Below are positions 63,926 through 64,000 of a stretch of DNA of 64,000 nucleotides, piece by piece. The stretch spans positions 200,480-264,479 of the forward strand of contig JBAZYO010000008.1 of assembly GCA_041659285.1 (NCBI GenBank), given 5' to 3'. The notes under the pieces were generated by a model. The model was not told where the DNA came from and did no database searches. It worked only from the letters and a program-made list of their open reading frames with translations. Each line of letters begins with the position of its first letter. Position 1 is the first letter of the stretch. This stretch comes from Vicinamibacterales bacterium. GTDB lineage: Bacteria; Acidobacteriota; Vicinamibacteria; Vicinamibacterales; UBA2999. The position numbers and the translations under genes were made by a program.

Positions 63926-64000
63926 TTCGCCGCAGGTCCAGTCACGTGGCCGCCCTCATGTTCGCCGCCGCCGCGATGGCCGCGGCGCCCGCCTCGGAGA
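63922..64000 (+). CDS. Start of an exported protein, possibly the second M16 subunit (cut by the window)
   Basis: ATG at 63922 overlaps the M16 stop by 4 nt (ATGA). Only 26 residues are visible, MIRRRSSHVAALM then an Ala-rich stretch ending APASE, a signal peptide. Identity as an inactive M16 partner is inferred from context alone. Confidence 0.55.
   Translation, partial: MIRRRSSHVAALMFAAAAMAAAPASE

Overview
The window is high-GC DNA with tightly packed genes and looks like a chromosomal segment of an acidobacterium, probably of the Vicinamibacter type. This is inferred from gene content: an Oar-like TonB-dependent receptor with a carboxypeptidase-regulatory-like N-domain, a two-component-propeller histidine kinase, a PadR regulator coupled to a permease-prefix membrane protein, and many dispersed palindromic repeats. 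No taxonomic search was possible. Cell-wall genes point to a Gram-negative-type, meso-DAP peptidoglycan organism.

Layout. 1-9.9 kb: an SGNH/GDSL lipoprotein cut by the window edge, a fused 2-oxoacid dehydrogenase E1, a divergent cupin, a tiny LemA-like protein, a rhomboid protease, an MFS exporter, murJ, a GatB/YqeY protein, a GNAT enzyme and an STN-like secreted protein. 10-14.4 kb (minus strand): a five-gene glycan cluster (DegT aminotransferase, SDR, three GT2 glycosyltransferases) with overlapping or nearly touching genes. 14.6-31.3 kb (plus strand): a dcw cluster in the order mraZ-rsmH-ftsL-ftsI-murE-murF-mraY-murD-ftsW-murG-murC-ftsQ-ftsA-ftsZ, lacking murB and ddl. It is preceded by a promoter and a three-repeat MraZ operator. 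31.4-43.2 kb: radical SAM/B12 protein, SpoVG-like protein, pgeF, epoxide hydrolase, DUF697 protein, PQQ-propeller protein, Oar-like receptor with its GntR neighbour, and a DUF4143 ATPase.

43.2-48 kb (minus strand): dnaG-rpoD-tRNA-Ile2-zinc-ribbon protein-RNase H, a macromolecular-synthesis group. 48-56.2 kb: GT87 enzyme, a response regulator and propeller histidine kinase separated by a tandem-repeat tract, a PadR/permease-prefix pair, and a kelch-Ig-collagen surface protein. 56.3-64 kb: mutS2, larB, a GT61 enzyme, a CslA-like GT2 synthase with a strong promoter, and two coupled genes beginning with an M16 peptidase.

The most interesting signals are small. A 16-bp palindrome is shared by the upstream regions of the response regulator and the kelch-collagen gene, with almost identical spacing to an ATAGTG box. 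REP/REPIN-like palindromic repeats are inserted in frame in the essential genes murC and murE. A 28-bp palindrome carries both -10 boxes of a divergent promoter. An SDR has Asn in place of the catalytic Tyr. A PadR operator is centred on its own -10 box.
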